Both the position numbers and the translations under genes were made by a program. From Burkholderia sp. TSV86 (GTDB lineage: Bacteria; Pseudomonadota; Gammaproteobacteria; Burkholderiales; Burkholderiaceae): a DNA stretch of 64,000 nucleotides. The notes beneath the pieces are model-generated. The model did no database searches. It was not told where the DNA came from and saw only the letters and a list, made by a program, of their open reading frames with translations. Each line of letters begins with the position of its first letter. The stretch's first letter is position 1. The stretch is taken from positions 1 through 64,000 of the forward strand of contig NZ_LOWB01000076.1 of the NCBI RefSeq assembly GCF_001522865.1, given 5' to 3'. Shown here one piece after another: positions 8,264-17,783 of the stretch.

Positions 8264-8601
8264 GCTTGGCTCTCCTGCTGACGCAAACGGCCCGGCGGCG
8301 GCGCGGCAGGCTGAGTTGCCGCTTCGAGCCGGGTGAGCCACGCGAGCGCGTCGGCGCGCGATGCGCCGCACATCTCGTCGCTCGGTTGCAAGCCCGAGCA
8401 GCACGCGGGCCGCTCCGGACGGCCGAAGATCGCGCAGCGCTCGCCGTCGAGCAATTGCGCGCAGCGCACGCCGGCCGGCTTGCCGGCAGGCATGCCGGGA
8501 ATCGGGCTCGAAATCGACGGCGCGATACAGCACGCGCCGCATCCCTGCCGGCACGCATGCGCGGTTATCTGGTCCGAACGCTCGGCAACTTCGTCCGTCA
8601 T
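8260..8601 (-). CDS. YkgJ-family cysteine-cluster protein
   Basis: 113 residues with a conserved cysteine pattern: [17 protein letters not shown] near the N-terminus, then [17 protein letters not shown] and PACC. This is the CxxxCxxCC arrangement of YkgJ/UPF0153 proteins, thought to bind zinc or an Fe-S cluster; the function is unknown. It is the first gene of a two-gene unit with the DUF1439-type lipoprotein and is divergent from hemN. Confidence 0.85.
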   Translation of the reverse strand: MTDEVAERSDQITAHACRQGCGACCIAPSISSPIPGMPAGKPAGVRCAQLLDGERCAIFGRPERPACCSGLQPSDEMCGASRADALAWLTRLEAATQPAAPPPGRLRQQESQA

Positions 8602-8769
8602 CGCATCAGGTATCCGAAAAACATCGACGACAATCGAGCGCGCCGGTTACAGGCGCGCTCACGCAAAGCGGTATTGTGCCACCGGCGGCTGCGACGTTAT
8701 TACACAATTCGATGAAATCGCCGCTTTATATACTGGCTGACGTCAGAGAGCACGAGCCGAGCCTTTCCC

Positions 8770-10164
8770 ATGACGCTGCCGAACCCGACCGAAGCGCTAT
8801 TGCGCGCCGACCTGCTCGCCAAATATTCGGCGAACGGCCCTCGCTATACGTCCTACCCCACCGCGCCGCAATTTCGAGACGATTTCGATCCCGCCGACTA
8901 CGTGCGCGCGGCCGCGGATCCTGGCGCGTCGGCGAGCGATCTGTCGCTTTATTTCCATATCCCGTTTTGCGCGACCGCGTGCTTCTACTGCGGCTGCAAC
9001 AAGATCGCGACCGGCAACCGCAAGCGCGCGCGGCCATATCTCGATCAATTGAAGCAGGAGATCGCGCTGCAAGCGGCGCTCTTCGATCCCGCGCGCACCG
9101 TCACGCAGTTGCACTGGGGCGGCGGCACGCCGACCTTCCTGTCGGACGACGAAACAGCCGAACTGATGGCGGCGATTCGCGAACGCTTCACGCTCGCGCC
9201 GGATCACGCGGGCGAATTCTCGATCGAGATCGACCCGCGCACCGCATCGAGCGCGACACTCGCGCATCTGCGCACGCTCGGCTTCAATCGCGTGAGTCTC
9301 GGCGTGCAGGACATCGACCCCGCCGTGCAGCGCGCGATCAATCGCGTGCAGCCGCTCGAGATGACGGCCGAGTTGATCCCCGCGGCCCGTGCGATGGCGT
9401 ATCAGTCGGTCAGCGTCGATCTGATCTACGGGCTGCCGCATCAAAGCGTATCGGGCTTCGCGCGCACGCTCGATGCGATCGTCGAACTTGCGCCCGACCG
9501 GCTGTCGGTGTTCGGCTACGCGCATCTGCCGCACCTGTTCAAGATGCAGCGCCAGATCGACGCCGCCGCGCTGCCGCCGCCGGAAACGCGGCTCGCGCTC
9601 CTCGGCACTGCCATCGAGCGGCTGACGCAGGCCGGCTACGCCTACATCGGCATGGACCACTTCGCGCGCCCGGACGACGAACTGGTGCGCGCGCAGCGCG
9701 ACGGCACGCTGCAGCGCAACTTCCAGGGCTACAGCACGCGCGCGGATACGGATCTGATCGGCGTCGGCATGTCGTCGATCGGCAAAGTCGGCGACGTCTA
9801 TGCGCAGAACGCGAAGGATCTGCCGGGCTACGGCGCGGCGCTCGCGCAACGGCGCGTGCCGATCGCCCGCGGCATCCGGCTCACGGCCGAGGACCGGCTG
9901 CGGCGCGACGTGATCACGCATCTGATGTGCAATCTGGTGCTGCCATACGCGCCGTTCGACGCCGCATACGGCATCCGCTTTGCACACAAGTTCGCGCGCG
10001 AACTCGACGCACTGCGCGGCTTCGAGCGCGACGGCCTGCTGTCGATCGAAAGCGATCGTCTGACGATTCATCCGGCGGGACGGCTGTATGTACGCAACGT
10101 CGTGATGGCGTTCGACGCGTACCTGGCCGGCGCGCACGACGCGCGCTATTCGAAAACCGTCTGA
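8770..10164 (+). CDS. hemN: Oxygen-independent coproporphyrinogen III oxidase
   Basis: This radical-SAM enzyme decarboxylates coproporphyrinogen III to protoporphyrinogen IX in heme synthesis when oxygen is scarce. The 464-residue protein carries the HemN cluster motif CATACFYCGCN (CxxxCxxC plus the extra C), the GGGTPTFL motif, and the N-terminal RYTSYPTAPQF segment that separates true HemN from HemW/HutW proteins. Length fits HemN (about 460). The start at 8770 gives the standard N-terminus. It is divergent from the YkgJ gene. Anaerobic regulators such as Fnr often control hemN, but I see no clear Fnr box. Confidence 0.93.
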   Translation: MTLPNPTEALLRADLLAKYSANGPRYTSYPTAPQFRDDFDPADYVRAAADPGASASDLSLYFHIPFCATACFYCGCNKIATGNRKRARPYLDQLKQEIALQAALFDPARTVTQLHWGGGTPTFLSDDETAELMAAIRERFTLAPDHAGEFSIEIDPRTASSATLAHLRTLGFNRVSLGVQDIDPAVQRAINRVQPLEMTAELIPAARAMAYQSVSVDLIYGLPHQSVSGFARTLDAIVELAPDRLSVFGYAHLPHLFKMQRQIDAAALPPPETRLALLGTAIERLTQAGYAYIGMDHFARPDDELVRAQRDGTLQRNFQGYSTRADTDLIGVGMSSIGKVGDVYAQNAKDLPGYGAALAQRRVPIARGIRLTAEDRLRRDVITHLMCNLVLPYAPFDAAYGIRFAHKFARELDALRGFERDGLLSIESDRLTIHPAGRLYVRNVVMAFDAYLAGAHDARYSKTV

Positions 10165-10307
10165 CCCAATATGACCGAATAACGGCAACGGCGCCGCGCG
10201 CGACACGCTGCTGGCCGCGAAAGCGCAGTATGCTGCGCACCGCGCGCATTCGGCCGCCGTTATTGATAAAGTGACGGTTTTCCCACACTTTCAGTTTCCG
10301 ACGCACG

Positions 10308-10565
10308 ATGCGCACGACGCAAGCGACCCGCGCGGTCGAACGCCTGAAAACCCGCAGCGGCAACCCGCAGTATGCGGCAGTCGGCATGCCTGGGGGCCTC
10401 TTTTATCTGGTCGACCGCTCGGGCGGCGCGGCCGAGAAGCTCTGCGCGCCGTTGCCGCTCGACGCATTCGTCGCATTCGTCGACGAGTTCGGCCCGAAAA
10501 AGCCGCGCAAGGCCAGCAAGCTCGATCTTGCATTCGAGGCGCAGATCAAGAACAGCAAACGCTAG
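10308..10565 (+). CDS. Small conserved hypothetical protein
   Basis: 85 residues, basic, with MRTTQATRAVERLKTRSGN, then AAVGMPGGLFYLVDRSGG and a Lys-rich tail (KKPRKASKLDLAFEAQIKN). Third-position GC and the absence of a better overlapping frame support it as real. I do not recognise a domain. It sits alone between hemN and the Pcm-family gene in the same direction, with about 95 bases before the next start. Confidence 0.6.
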   Translation: MRTTQATRAVERLKTRSGNPQYAAVGMPGGLFYLVDRSGGAAEKLCAPLPLDAFVAFVDEFGPKKPRKASKLDLAFEAQIKNSKR

Positions 10566-10660
10566 GGCTGCAACCAGTTCGCGGCAGGATCTCGCCCCCG
10601 TTTGGTACAATTCCACCGTTTTTCGTCCCCCGCCCACGGCCGTTCAGGCTGCATCACTCC

Positions 10661-11317
10661 ATGATGAATATCGAAAAAGCACGTTTCAACATGATCGAAC
10701 AGCAGATCCGCCCCTGGGATGTGCTGGACCAGGACGTCTTGAGCCTGTTGACGATCGTCAAGCGTGAGAACTTCGTGCAGGCCGCGTACCGCGACCTGGC
10801 GTTCGCCGACGTCGAGCTGCCGCTGCCCGGCGGCCAGAAGATGCTATTTCCGCGCGTCGAGGCGCGCATCCTGCAAGAGCTTGCGGTGAAGAAGCACGAA
10901 AACGTGCTCGAAATCGGCGCGGGCTCCGGCTACATGGCGGCGCTGCTCGCCGCGCGCGGCCAATTCGTGACGACGGTCGAGATCGACCCGGCGCTCGCCA
11001 AGTTCGCCGAGGACAATCTGAAGAACAACGGCGTGACGAATGCCGAGGTCGCAACGGGCGACGGCTCGTGCGGCTGGCCCGCGAAGGCGCCGTATGACGT
11101 GATCTGCGTGTCGGGCGGGCTGCCCGCGATTGCGCAGGAATTGCTCGAGCAACTGAAGGTCGGCGGCCGTCTGGCCGCCTTCGTCGGCGGCCGGCCGGTG
11201 ATGAAGGCGCAAATCGTCACGCGAATCGACGATAAGCAGTACCGCGTCGCCGACGTGTTCGAAACCTACGTCGATCACCTGGTCAACGCGGTCGAGCCGT
11301 CGCGCTTCAAATTCTGA
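10661..11317 (+). CDS. Protein-L-isoaspartate O-methyltransferase family protein
   Basis: 218 residues with the PCMT fold: N-terminal MIEQQIRPWDVLD, SAM motif I VLEIGAGSGYMAALL (about 80-94), motif VEIDPALAKFAEDNL, and YDVICVSGG. Classical Pcm repairs isoaspartyl residues in aged proteins. This beta-proteobacterial type is a divergent family member and the substrate is not certain. Either of two adjacent ATGs (10661 or 10664) could be the start. The rhodanese gene follows after 14 bases, so they probably form an operon. Confidence 0.85.
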   Translation: MMNIEKARFNMIEQQIRPWDVLDQDVLSLLTIVKRENFVQAAYRDLAFADVELPLPGGQKMLFPRVEARILQELAVKKHENVLEIGAGSGYMAALLAARGQFVTTVEIDPALAKFAEDNLKNNGVTNAEVATGDGSCGWPAKAPYDVICVSGGLPAIAQELLEQLKVGGRLAAFVGGRPVMKAQIVTRIDDKQYRVADVFETYVDHLVNAVEPSRFKF

Positions 11318-11331
11318 GCCGGCGGCTGACG

Positions 11332-11655
11332 ATGCAGATCCTCACCGCCTCCGCGCTCGCCGAATGGCTGCGCGACACGTCGCGCGCGGCGCCCGTTGTG
11401 CTCGACGTGCGCGAGCCGTGGGAAATCGCAACAGCGAAGATCGACGGCAGCGTGCCGATTCCGATGCAGCAGATCCCCGCGCGCAGCGAAGAACTCGACG
11501 ACGATGCCGAGATCGTCTGCGTCTGCCATCACGGCATGCGCAGCGCGCAGGTCGCGATGTTTCTCGAATCGCGCGGGTTCACGAAACTCTACAACTTGCA
11601 AGGCGGCATCGACGCGTGGTCGCGCGAGGTCGATCCGTCGGTGCCGCGCTACTGA
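11332..11655 (+). CDS. Single-domain rhodanese-like protein
   Basis: 107 residues forming one rhodanese domain: VVLDVREPWEIATAKIDGSV, then VCVCHHGMRSAQVAMFLESR and LYNLQGGIDAWSREVD. The active loop CHHGMRS has the catalytic Cys, so sulfur transfer is possible (thiosulfate or persulfide to an unknown acceptor). It is cytoplasmic, as there is no signal peptide. It is the second gene after the Pcm-family methyltransferase. Confidence 0.9.
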   Translation: MQILTASALAEWLRDTSRAAPVVLDVREPWEIATAKIDGSVPIPMQQIPARSEELDDDAEIVCVCHHGMRSAQVAMFLESRGFTKLYNLQGGIDAWSREVDPSVPRY

Positions 11656-11773
11656 ACGGCTGAGCCGAAGCGGCACGCGGCAATAGCCGAAGCGGCGCGC
11701 GCCCGGGCCACGCGAGCAATCCAAGCGCGGCGGGCACCGCATCCGATATGCGCCGCTCGCCGTGCCCGCTGCG

Positions 11774-13102
11774 CTACTCCGTTTCCTTCAATGCTTCGGC
11801 GACGATCGCGAACAGTTCGACGAGCTGCGCTTCGTCGACGATCAGCGGCGGCGAGAACGCGAGGATGTCGCCCGTGTAGCGCACCATCGCGCCCTTCTGG
11901 AAGCATTTGACGAAGACCTCGTAAGCGCGTGCGCCGGGCGCGCCGTCGCGCGGCTTGAGTTCGACGCCGCCGACGAGGCCGAGATTGCGCACGTCGATCA
12001 CATGGCGCGCGTCCTTCAGCTTGTGGATCTCGCGCTCGAACACCGGTGCGATCTGCGCGGCGCGCGTGAGCAGCCCCTCGCGCTCGTACAGGTCGATCGT
12101 CGCGACGGCGGCCGAGGCCGCGAGTGGATGCCCCGAATACGTGTAGCCGTGAAACAACTCGATCCCGGCGGGCGCGCCATCCACGATCGCGTCGTGGATA
12201 GCGCCGCTCGCGGCGACCGCCCCCATCGGCACCGCCGCGTTGTTGGTGCCCTTGGCCATCGTCAGCAGATCGGGCGTGACGCCGAAATACTGCGACGCGA
12301 ACGGCGCGCCGAGCCGCCCCCAGCCGGTGATCACCTCGTCGAAGATCAACAGGATGCCGTGCTTGTCGCACAGCGCGCGCAACCGTTCCAGATAGCCTTG
12401 CGGCGGAATCAGCACGCCTGTCGAGCCCGCAACCGGCTCGACGATCACCGCGGCGATCGTCGACGCGTCGTGCAGCGTGACGAGCCGCTCGAGCTCGTCG
12501 GCAAGATGCGCGCCCCAGGCGGGCTGCCCTTTCGAGAACGCAGCCTCGTTCAGATTCAGCGTATGCGGCAGATGATCGACCGACGGCAGCAGCGCGCCGC
12601 TATAGGCTTTGCGATTCGGCGCGATCCCGCCGACCGAGATTCCGCCGAAGCCGACGCCGTGATAGCCGCGTTCGCGGCCGATGAAACGCGTGCGTTGGGC
12701 TTCGCCGCGCGCGCGGTGATACGCAAGCGCGATCTTGAGCGCGGTATCCACCGCTTCCGAGCCCGAGTTGGTGAAGAAAATGTGCTTCAGGTCGCCCGGC
12801 GTGTGGCGCGCGATCCGCGCGGCGGCCTCGAACGCCTTCGGATGGCCCATCTGGAACGTTGGCGCGAAATCCATCTGAGCGGCCTGCGCCTGCACCGCGG
12901 CGACGATCTCGTCGCGGCCGTGGCCCGCGTTCACGCACCAGAGGCCGGCGGTGCCGTCGAGAATCCGGCGGCCGTCGTGCGACGTGTAATACATCCCCTT
13001 GGCCGAGACCAAAAGACGCGGTGCCGCCTTGAACTGCCGGTTCGCGGTGAACGGCATCCAGAATGCGGAAAGATCGGGGGGCTGCGAAACAGGCTCGCTC
13101 AT
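11774..13102 (-). CDS. Omega-amino acid--pyruvate aminotransferase (class III)
   Basis: This PLP enzyme transfers the amino group of beta-alanine or other omega-amino acids to pyruvate. The 442-residue protein has FWMPFTANRQFKAAPRLLVS at the N-terminus, the pyridoxal-phosphate contact FFTNSGSEAVDTALKIA, the Asp motif LLIFDEVITGWGR and the Schiff-base Lys in DLLTMAKGTNNA. This set is typical of beta-alanine:pyruvate transaminases. The chosen start has AAGGAG a few bases upstream; a longer frame to 13252 has no site and unlikely sequence. The exact amine donor cannot be read from sequence. It is transcribed away from the urt operon. Confidence 0.9.
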   Translation of the reverse strand: MSEPVSQPPDLSAFWMPFTANRQFKAAPRLLVSAKGMYYTSHDGRRILDGTAGLWCVNAGHGRDEIVAAVQAQAAQMDFAPTFQMGHPKAFEAAARIARHTPGDLKHIFFTNSGSEAVDTALKIALAYHRARGEAQRTRFIGRERGYHGVGFGGISVGGIAPNRKAYSGALLPSVDHLPHTLNLNEAAFSKGQPAWGAHLADELERLVTLHDASTIAAVIVEPVAGSTGVLIPPQGYLERLRALCDKHGILLIFDEVITGWGRLGAPFASQYFGVTPDLLTMAKGTNNAAVPMGAVAASGAIHDAIVDGAPAGIELFHGYTYSGHPLAASAAVATIDLYEREGLLTRAAQIAPVFEREIHKLKDARHVIDVRNLGLVGGVELKPRDGAPGARAYEVFVKCFQKGAMVRYTGDILAFSPPLIVDEAQLVELFAIVAEALKETE

Positions 13103-13456
13103 CAAAGGCTCCTTGGAGAATCGTTCGAATGATGGGCCGCGGCCGCGCCGCGCGAGCGGATCACGCGCTCGGCAAACCAGCCGCAGCCTCGCACGGCAAA
13201 AACGATTGGGCAGGCACGTCCAGAGTGTAAGCACGCCCCGTCCGGTGCACAACCATGCAGCACGCGCGCGCGCATCGCTGCACCGCTTCGGACCATGTCA
13301 CGCCCGCGTGCGTGCGCGCACGCACCGCCGCGTGCGGCCAAGCCCCGCCAGCGGGCACGCACGGATGCCGAGCCGATCTGGCACATGCCTTGCGTAATCG
13401 GACGCGCCGCACGCTCGCGAGCGTGCGTCCACACTCCAACCGGCAAGGGGAACTCG
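13103..13456. other. Divergent promoter region between the aminotransferase and urtA
   Basis: 354 bases without a gene. It holds a sigma-54-type promoter for urtA (separate entry) and, about 130 bases upstream of that, a TGCA-N6-TGCA dyad at 13246-13259 that loosely resembles an NtrC half-site pair. The middle is alternating CG/TG-rich sequence. Confidence 0.5.
13379..13393 (+). promoter_or_regulatory. Sigma-54 (RpoN)-type promoter of the urt operon
   Basis: TGGCAC, 5 bases, TTGC: the invariant GG and GC are exactly 10 bases apart, as in -24/-12 promoters. Transcription would start near 13405, about 50 bases before the urtA start codon. RpoN/NtrC control under nitrogen limitation is known for urea uptake and fits the gene. 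Confidence 0.6.
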
Positions 13457-14764
13457 ATGAAACGTCGCAGTCTTTTGAAGTTCGGATCGATGGCAGGCGC
13501 GCTCGCCCTCACGGGTCAAAGCCCGTTCGCGCGCGCGGCGGACACGGGCAAAGGCCCGATCAAGGTGGGTATCCTGCATTCGCTGTCAGGCACGATGGCA
13601 ATTTCCGAGACTTCGCTGAAAGACACCGCGCTGATGACGATCGCCGACATCAATAAAAACGGCGGCGTGCTCGGGCGGCCGCTCCAGCCGGTCGTCGTCG
13701 ACCCCGCGTCGAACTGGCCGCTGTTCGCCGAAAAGGCGCGGCAGTTGCTCACGCAGGACAAAGTCGCGTGCGTGTTCGGCTGCTGGACGTCGGTGTCGCG
13801 CAAATCGGTACTGCCGGTGTTCGAGGAGCTGAACGGCCTGCTCTACTACCCGGTGCAGTATGAAGGCGAGGAAATGTCGCGCAACGTGTTCTATACCGGC
13901 GCCGCGCCGAATCAGCAGGCGATTCCCGCCGTCGAATACATGATGAGCGCCGAAGGCGGCAGTGCGAAACGTTTCTTCCTGCTCGGCACCGATTACGTCT
14001 ACCCGCGCACGACCAACAAGATCCTGCGCGCCTTCCTGAAATCGAAGGGCGTGAAGGATGCCGATATTCAGGAAGTCTACACACCGTTCGGCCACAGCGA
14101 TTATCAAACGATCGTCGCGAACATCAAGACCTTCGCGCAAGGCGGCAAGACCACCGTGATCTCGACGATCAACGGCGATTCGAACGTGCCGTTCTACAAG
14201 GAACTCGGCAATCAGGGGATCAAGGCGGCGGAGGTACCCGTCGTCGCGTTTTCGGTCGGAGAAGAGGAACTGCGCGGGATCGATACGAAACCGCTCGTCG
14301 GCCATCTCGCCGCGTGGAATTACTTCATGTCGGTCAAGGGGCCGGCGAACGCGAAGTTCAAGGATCAGTTCGCCGCGTGGGCAAAATCGCAGAACCTGCC
14401 TGGAGGCGCGAAGCGTGTGACCAACGATCCGATGGAGGCGACCTTCGTCGGCATTCACATGTGGAAGCAGGCAGTCGAGAAAGCCAAGAGCGCCGATGTC
14501 GACAAGGTGCGCGCCGCGATGATCGGGCAGTCGGTCGCCGCGCCGTCGGGCTTCACGCTGACGATGGACGGCAACCATCATCTGCACAAGCCGGTGATGA
14601 TCGGCGAGATTCGCGGCGACGGTCAATTCAACGTCGTCTGGAAGACCAAGACGGCGATCCGCGCGCAGCCTTGGAGCCCGTACATCGCCGGCAATCAGGG
14701 CAAGCCCGATGTAGTCGGCTCGATTCCGGCATTTCTGCGGCGGCGCGCAGCGGCGCTCGCGTGA
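13457..14764 (+). CDS. urtA: Urea ABC transporter, periplasmic substrate-binding protein
   Basis: 435 residues. The N-terminus MKRRSLLKFGSMAGALALTG followed by FARA is a Tat-like signal peptide (RRSLLKF). The mature protein is a type I periplasmic-binding fold of the AmiC/UrtA group (IKVGILHSLSGTMAISE, then FGCWTSVSRKSVLPVFEE, LLYYPVQYEGEE), the set diagnostic for UrtA rather than branched-chain amino-acid binders. An AAGGGG site precedes the chosen ATG. It opens the urtABCDE operon, which feeds urea to the urease encoded right after. Confidence 0.95.
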   Translation: MKRRSLLKFGSMAGALALTGQSPFARAADTGKGPIKVGILHSLSGTMAISETSLKDTALMTIADINKNGGVLGRPLQPVVVDPASNWPLFAEKARQLLTQDKVACVFGCWTSVSRKSVLPVFEELNGLLYYPVQYEGEEMSRNVFYTGAAPNQQAIPAVEYMMSAEGGSAKRFFLLGTDYVYPRTTNKILRAFLKSKGVKDADIQEVYTPFGHSDYQTIVANIKTFAQGGKTTVISTINGDSNVPFYKELGNQGIKAAEVPVVAFSVGEEELRGIDTKPLVGHLAAWNYFMSVKGPANAKFKDQFAAWAKSQNLPGGAKRVTNDPMEATFVGIHMWKQAVEKAKSADVDKVRAAMIGQSVAAPSGFTLTMDGNHHLHKPVMIGEIRGDGQFNVVWKTKTAIRAQPWSPYIAGNQGKPDVVGSIPAFLRRRAAALA

Positions 14765-14911
14765 TGCGCTTTGCGGGCGGCGCCCGGTGGCCCGGTTCGC
14801 GCGCGACGTGCGCATGACGCGCGTCGCGCGCGGCGCGCCCGTGGCTGCATGCGCGCGCTTGGTGCGCGCGGCCGCGCGTCGGATTTTCTTTTCATTCATG
14901 AGGACAGGCTG

Positions 14912-16558
14912 ATGCTCACGCCCTTGAGCCGCGCGGCGCGCACCTTTGCCGTGCGCACCGCCGCGGCGTTCGCCGTCTGCGGCGCGCTCGTGCTTGCCGC
15001 GCCTTGCGCGGCGTTCGCGCTCGCGAATGCCGACGTCACCGCGCTCGCTGGCGACGACTTCGACGCGAAGCTCGCCGCGATCGATCATCTCGCCGCCGAT
15101 GGCGGTCCCGCCGCCGTCACGCTGCTGCACGCGCTCGCCGACGGCAATGCGCTGGCAACCGACTCGGGCCGCCTGCTGATTCAGGCCGGCGACGGCAGCG
15201 CCCGCGACGTGCTCACGCAAGCGAGCACGCCCGCAGGCGACGCGCAACCCGTGATGCTCAACAATCTGCTGCGCACGAAGATCGCGAATGCGCTGTCGGG
15301 CATCGACCTGGCATCGCCCAATGCCGCCACGCGGCGCAACGCGATCGATGCACTGTTGAAGAATCCCGACGCGTCGGTCAAGCCGATGATCGACGCGGCG
15401 CGCGCGAAGGAAACCGATCCGGCGCTCAAGCGCCGCCTCGACACATTGTGGGCGATCGCCGCGCTGCACGACGCGGACCCGGCGCGGCGCCTCGAAGCGG
15501 TGCGGCTCGTCGCCGCGCGCAACGATCTCGACATGATCGAGCAATTGCGCCCGCTCGTCGCCAAGCGCGCCGACGCAGGCGATGCGGAGCCCGACGCACA
15601 GGTGCGCGCCGCCGCGCAGCAGGGCCTCGACGCGCTATATGCGATCCAGCGCCGCAGCGAGATCGCGGGCACGCTGTTCGCGGGGCTTTCGCTCGGCAGC
15701 GTGCTGCTGCTCGCGGCGCTCGGACTCGCGATCACCTACGGCCTGATCGGCGTGATCAACATGGCGCATGGCGAATTCCTGATGATCGGCGCATATGCGA
15801 CCTACGTCGTGCAAACACTCGTGCAGCACTATTTGCCGGGTGCGTTCGACTGGTATCCGCTGATTGCGATTCCCGCGTCGTTCGTCGCGGCTGCCGCAGT
15901 CGGCATCGTGCTCGAGCGGCTCGTGCTGCGGCACCTGTATGGCCGCCCGCTCGAAACGCTGCTCGCGACGTTCGGCGTGAGCCTCATCTTGATCCAGGCG
16001 ACGCGGACGATCTTCGGCGCGCAAAACGTACAGGTGACCAATCCGGCATGGATGAGCGGCGGCGTCGCGGTCATGCAGAACCTGATCCTGCCTTACAACC
16101 GGCTCGCAATTCTCGCGTTCTCGCTGATCGTCGTCGGCATCGCATGGGCCGTGCTGACGAAGACACGGCTCGGGCTGTTCATGCGCGCGGTCACGCAAAA
16201 CCGCCAGATGGCCGCATGCGTCGGCGTGAAAACCGCGCGCGTCGATTCCCAAGCATTCGCGTTCGGCGCAGGCATCGCGGGCTTGGGCGGCTGCGCACTG
16301 TCGCAGATCGGCAATGTCGGCCCGGATCTTGGCCAAAGCTACATCATCGATTCGTTCATGGCGGTCGTGCTCGGCGGCGTCGGCCAGATCGCGGGCACCG
16401 TGCTTGGCGGCTTCGGCCTCGGGCTCGTCGGCAAGGCCATCGAGCCGTTCTGGGGCGCGGTGCTCGCGAAGATCGCGGTGCTCGCAATGATCGTGCTGTT
16501 CATCCAGAAACGCCCGCAGGGCATGTTTGCGCCGAAAGGCCGAAGCGCGGAGGCGTGA
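14912..16558 (+). CDS. urtB: Urea ABC transporter permease UrtB
   Basis: 548 residues in three parts: a signal peptide (MLTPLSRAARTFAVRTAAAF), a helical periplasmic-type domain of about 220 residues with HEAT-like repeats, then a LivH-type permease from about residue 255 (GLSLGSVLLLAALGLAITYG, GVINMAHGEFLMIGAYATY). The long N-terminal part is usual for UrtB and absent from LivH. The start at 14912 has AGGACAG upstream. It forms the membrane channel with UrtC. Confidence 0.93.
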   Translation: MLTPLSRAARTFAVRTAAAFAVCGALVLAAPCAAFALANADVTALAGDDFDAKLAAIDHLAADGGPAAVTLLHALADGNALATDSGRLLIQAGDGSARDVLTQASTPAGDAQPVMLNNLLRTKIANALSGIDLASPNAATRRNAIDALLKNPDASVKPMIDAARAKETDPALKRRLDTLWAIAALHDADPARRLEAVRLVAARNDLDMIEQLRPLVAKRADAGDAEPDAQVRAAAQQGLDALYAIQRRSEIAGTLFAGLSLGSVLLLAALGLAITYGLIGVINMAHGEFLMIGAYATYVVQTLVQHYLPGAFDWYPLIAIPASFVAAAAVGIVLERLVLRHLYGRPLETLLATFGVSLILIQATRTIFGAQNVQVTNPAWMSGGVAVMQNLILPYNRLAILAFSLIVVGIAWAVLTKTRLGLFMRAVTQNRQMAACVGVKTARVDSQAFAFGAGIAGLGGCALSQIGNVGPDLGQSYIIDSFMAVVLGGVGQIAGTVLGGFGLGLVGKAIEPFWGAVLAKIAVLAMIVLFIQKRPQGMFAPKGRSAEA

Positions 16559-16562
16559 CGAC

Positions 16563-17783
16563 ATGAATTCGACGACTCAATCGTTTTCCACGGCGGCGGC
16601 AAGCGCGCCGCGATCGGGTGTGCAAACCAACGCCGAACCGGCCGCCGGGCCGATCACGCCGCCGGGCGCGCCACGCTTCGCACTCGATCTGCCGCCGCGC
16701 GCCGCTCTGATGCCGCGACGCGCGTGGCTCGCGCTTGTCGCGCTGTGCGTGGCGGTCGGCATCGGCGTGCCGCTCGCCGCGCTCGTCGTGCCGGAATCGA
16801 GCGCATTTCATCTGTCATCCTACGCAATGACGCTCGGCGGCAAGCTGATGTGCTACGCGATCGCGGCGCTCGCGCTCGATCTCGTCTGGGGTTACTGCGG
16901 CATCCTGAGCCTTGGGCACGGCCTGTTCTTCGCGCTTGGCGGCTATGCGATCGGCATGTACCTGATGCGCGAAATCGGTCGCGACGGCAAATACGGCAGC
17001 GATCTGCCCGATTTCATGGTGTTTCTCGACTGGCATGCGCTGCCGTGGTACTGGCAAGGCACCGAGCACCTCGCGTATGCGCTCGCGCTCGTCGTGCTGG
17101 TGCCCGCCGCCCTCGCTTGGGTGTTCGGCTTCTTCACGTTCCGCTCACGCGTCAAGGGTGTGTATCTGTCGATCATCACGCAAGCGCTGACATTCGCTGC
17201 GATGCTGCTGTTCTATCGCAACGAAACCGGCTTCGGCGGCAACAACGGCTTCACCGACTTCAAGCGGATCGCCGGCTTCGCGATCACGTCGCCCGGCACA
17301 CGCACCGCGCTGTTCCTGCTCACGTTCGCGGCGCTCGCCGCGTCGTTCATCGCCGCGCGCGCGATCGTCGTGAGCAAGCTCGGGCGCGTCGTCACCGCGA
17401 TCCGCGACGGCGAGACGCGGCTGATGTTCGTCGGCTACAGCCCGCTTGCGTACAAGCTGTTCGTGTGGACCGTATCGGCCGTGCTGTGCGCGATCGCGGG
17501 CGCGCTCTACGTGCCGCAGGTCGGCATCATCAATCCGAGCGAGATGTCGCCCGGCAATTCGATCGAGATGGCAATCTGGGTGGCCGTCGGCGGGCGCGGC
17601 ACGCTGATCGGTCCGATCATCGGCGCATTCGCGGTCAACGGCGCAAAGAGCCTGTTTACCGCTTACTTCGCCGAATATTGGCTGTTCTTCCTTGGCCTTA
17701 TTTTCGTGCTCGTGCCGCTCGTGCTGCCGCGCGGGATCATGGGCGCGGGCGCGGCGCTCGCGCGCAAGGGGGCGAGCCGATGA
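16563..17783 (+). CDS. urtC: Urea ABC transporter permease UrtC
   Basis: 406 residues of LivM type. A Ser/Ala-rich cytoplasmic N-terminus of about 50 residues is followed by around ten membrane segments, with LDLVWGYCGILSLGHGLFFA and RSRVKGVYLSIITQALTFA as family signatures. UrtC pairs with UrtB to form the pore. The gene begins 4 bases after urtB ends and overlaps urtD by 4 bases, so coordinated translation is likely. Confidence 0.93.
   Translation: MNSTTQSFSTAAASAPRSGVQTNAEPAAGPITPPGAPRFALDLPPRAALMPRRAWLALVALCVAVGIGVPLAALVVPESSAFHLSSYAMTLGGKLMCYAIAALALDLVWGYCGILSLGHGLFFALGGYAIGMYLMREIGRDGKYGSDLPDFMVFLDWHALPWYWQGTEHLAYALALVVLVPAALAWVFGFFTFRSRVKGVYLSIITQALTFAAMLLFYRNETGFGGNNGFTDFKRIAGFAITSPGTRTALFLLTFAALAASFIAARAIVVSKLGRVVTAIRDGETRLMFVGYSPLAYKLFVWTVSAVLCAIAGALYVPQVGIINPSEMSPGNSIEMAIWVAVGGRGTLIGPIIGAFAVNGAKSLFTAYFAEYWLFFLGLIFVLVPLVLPRGIMGAGAALARKGASR

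Noticed and set aside
8690..8769. Fnr box upstream of hemN (TTCGATGAAATCGCC)
   Set aside because: Half-site spacing and sequence do not fit TTGAT-N4-ATCAA.
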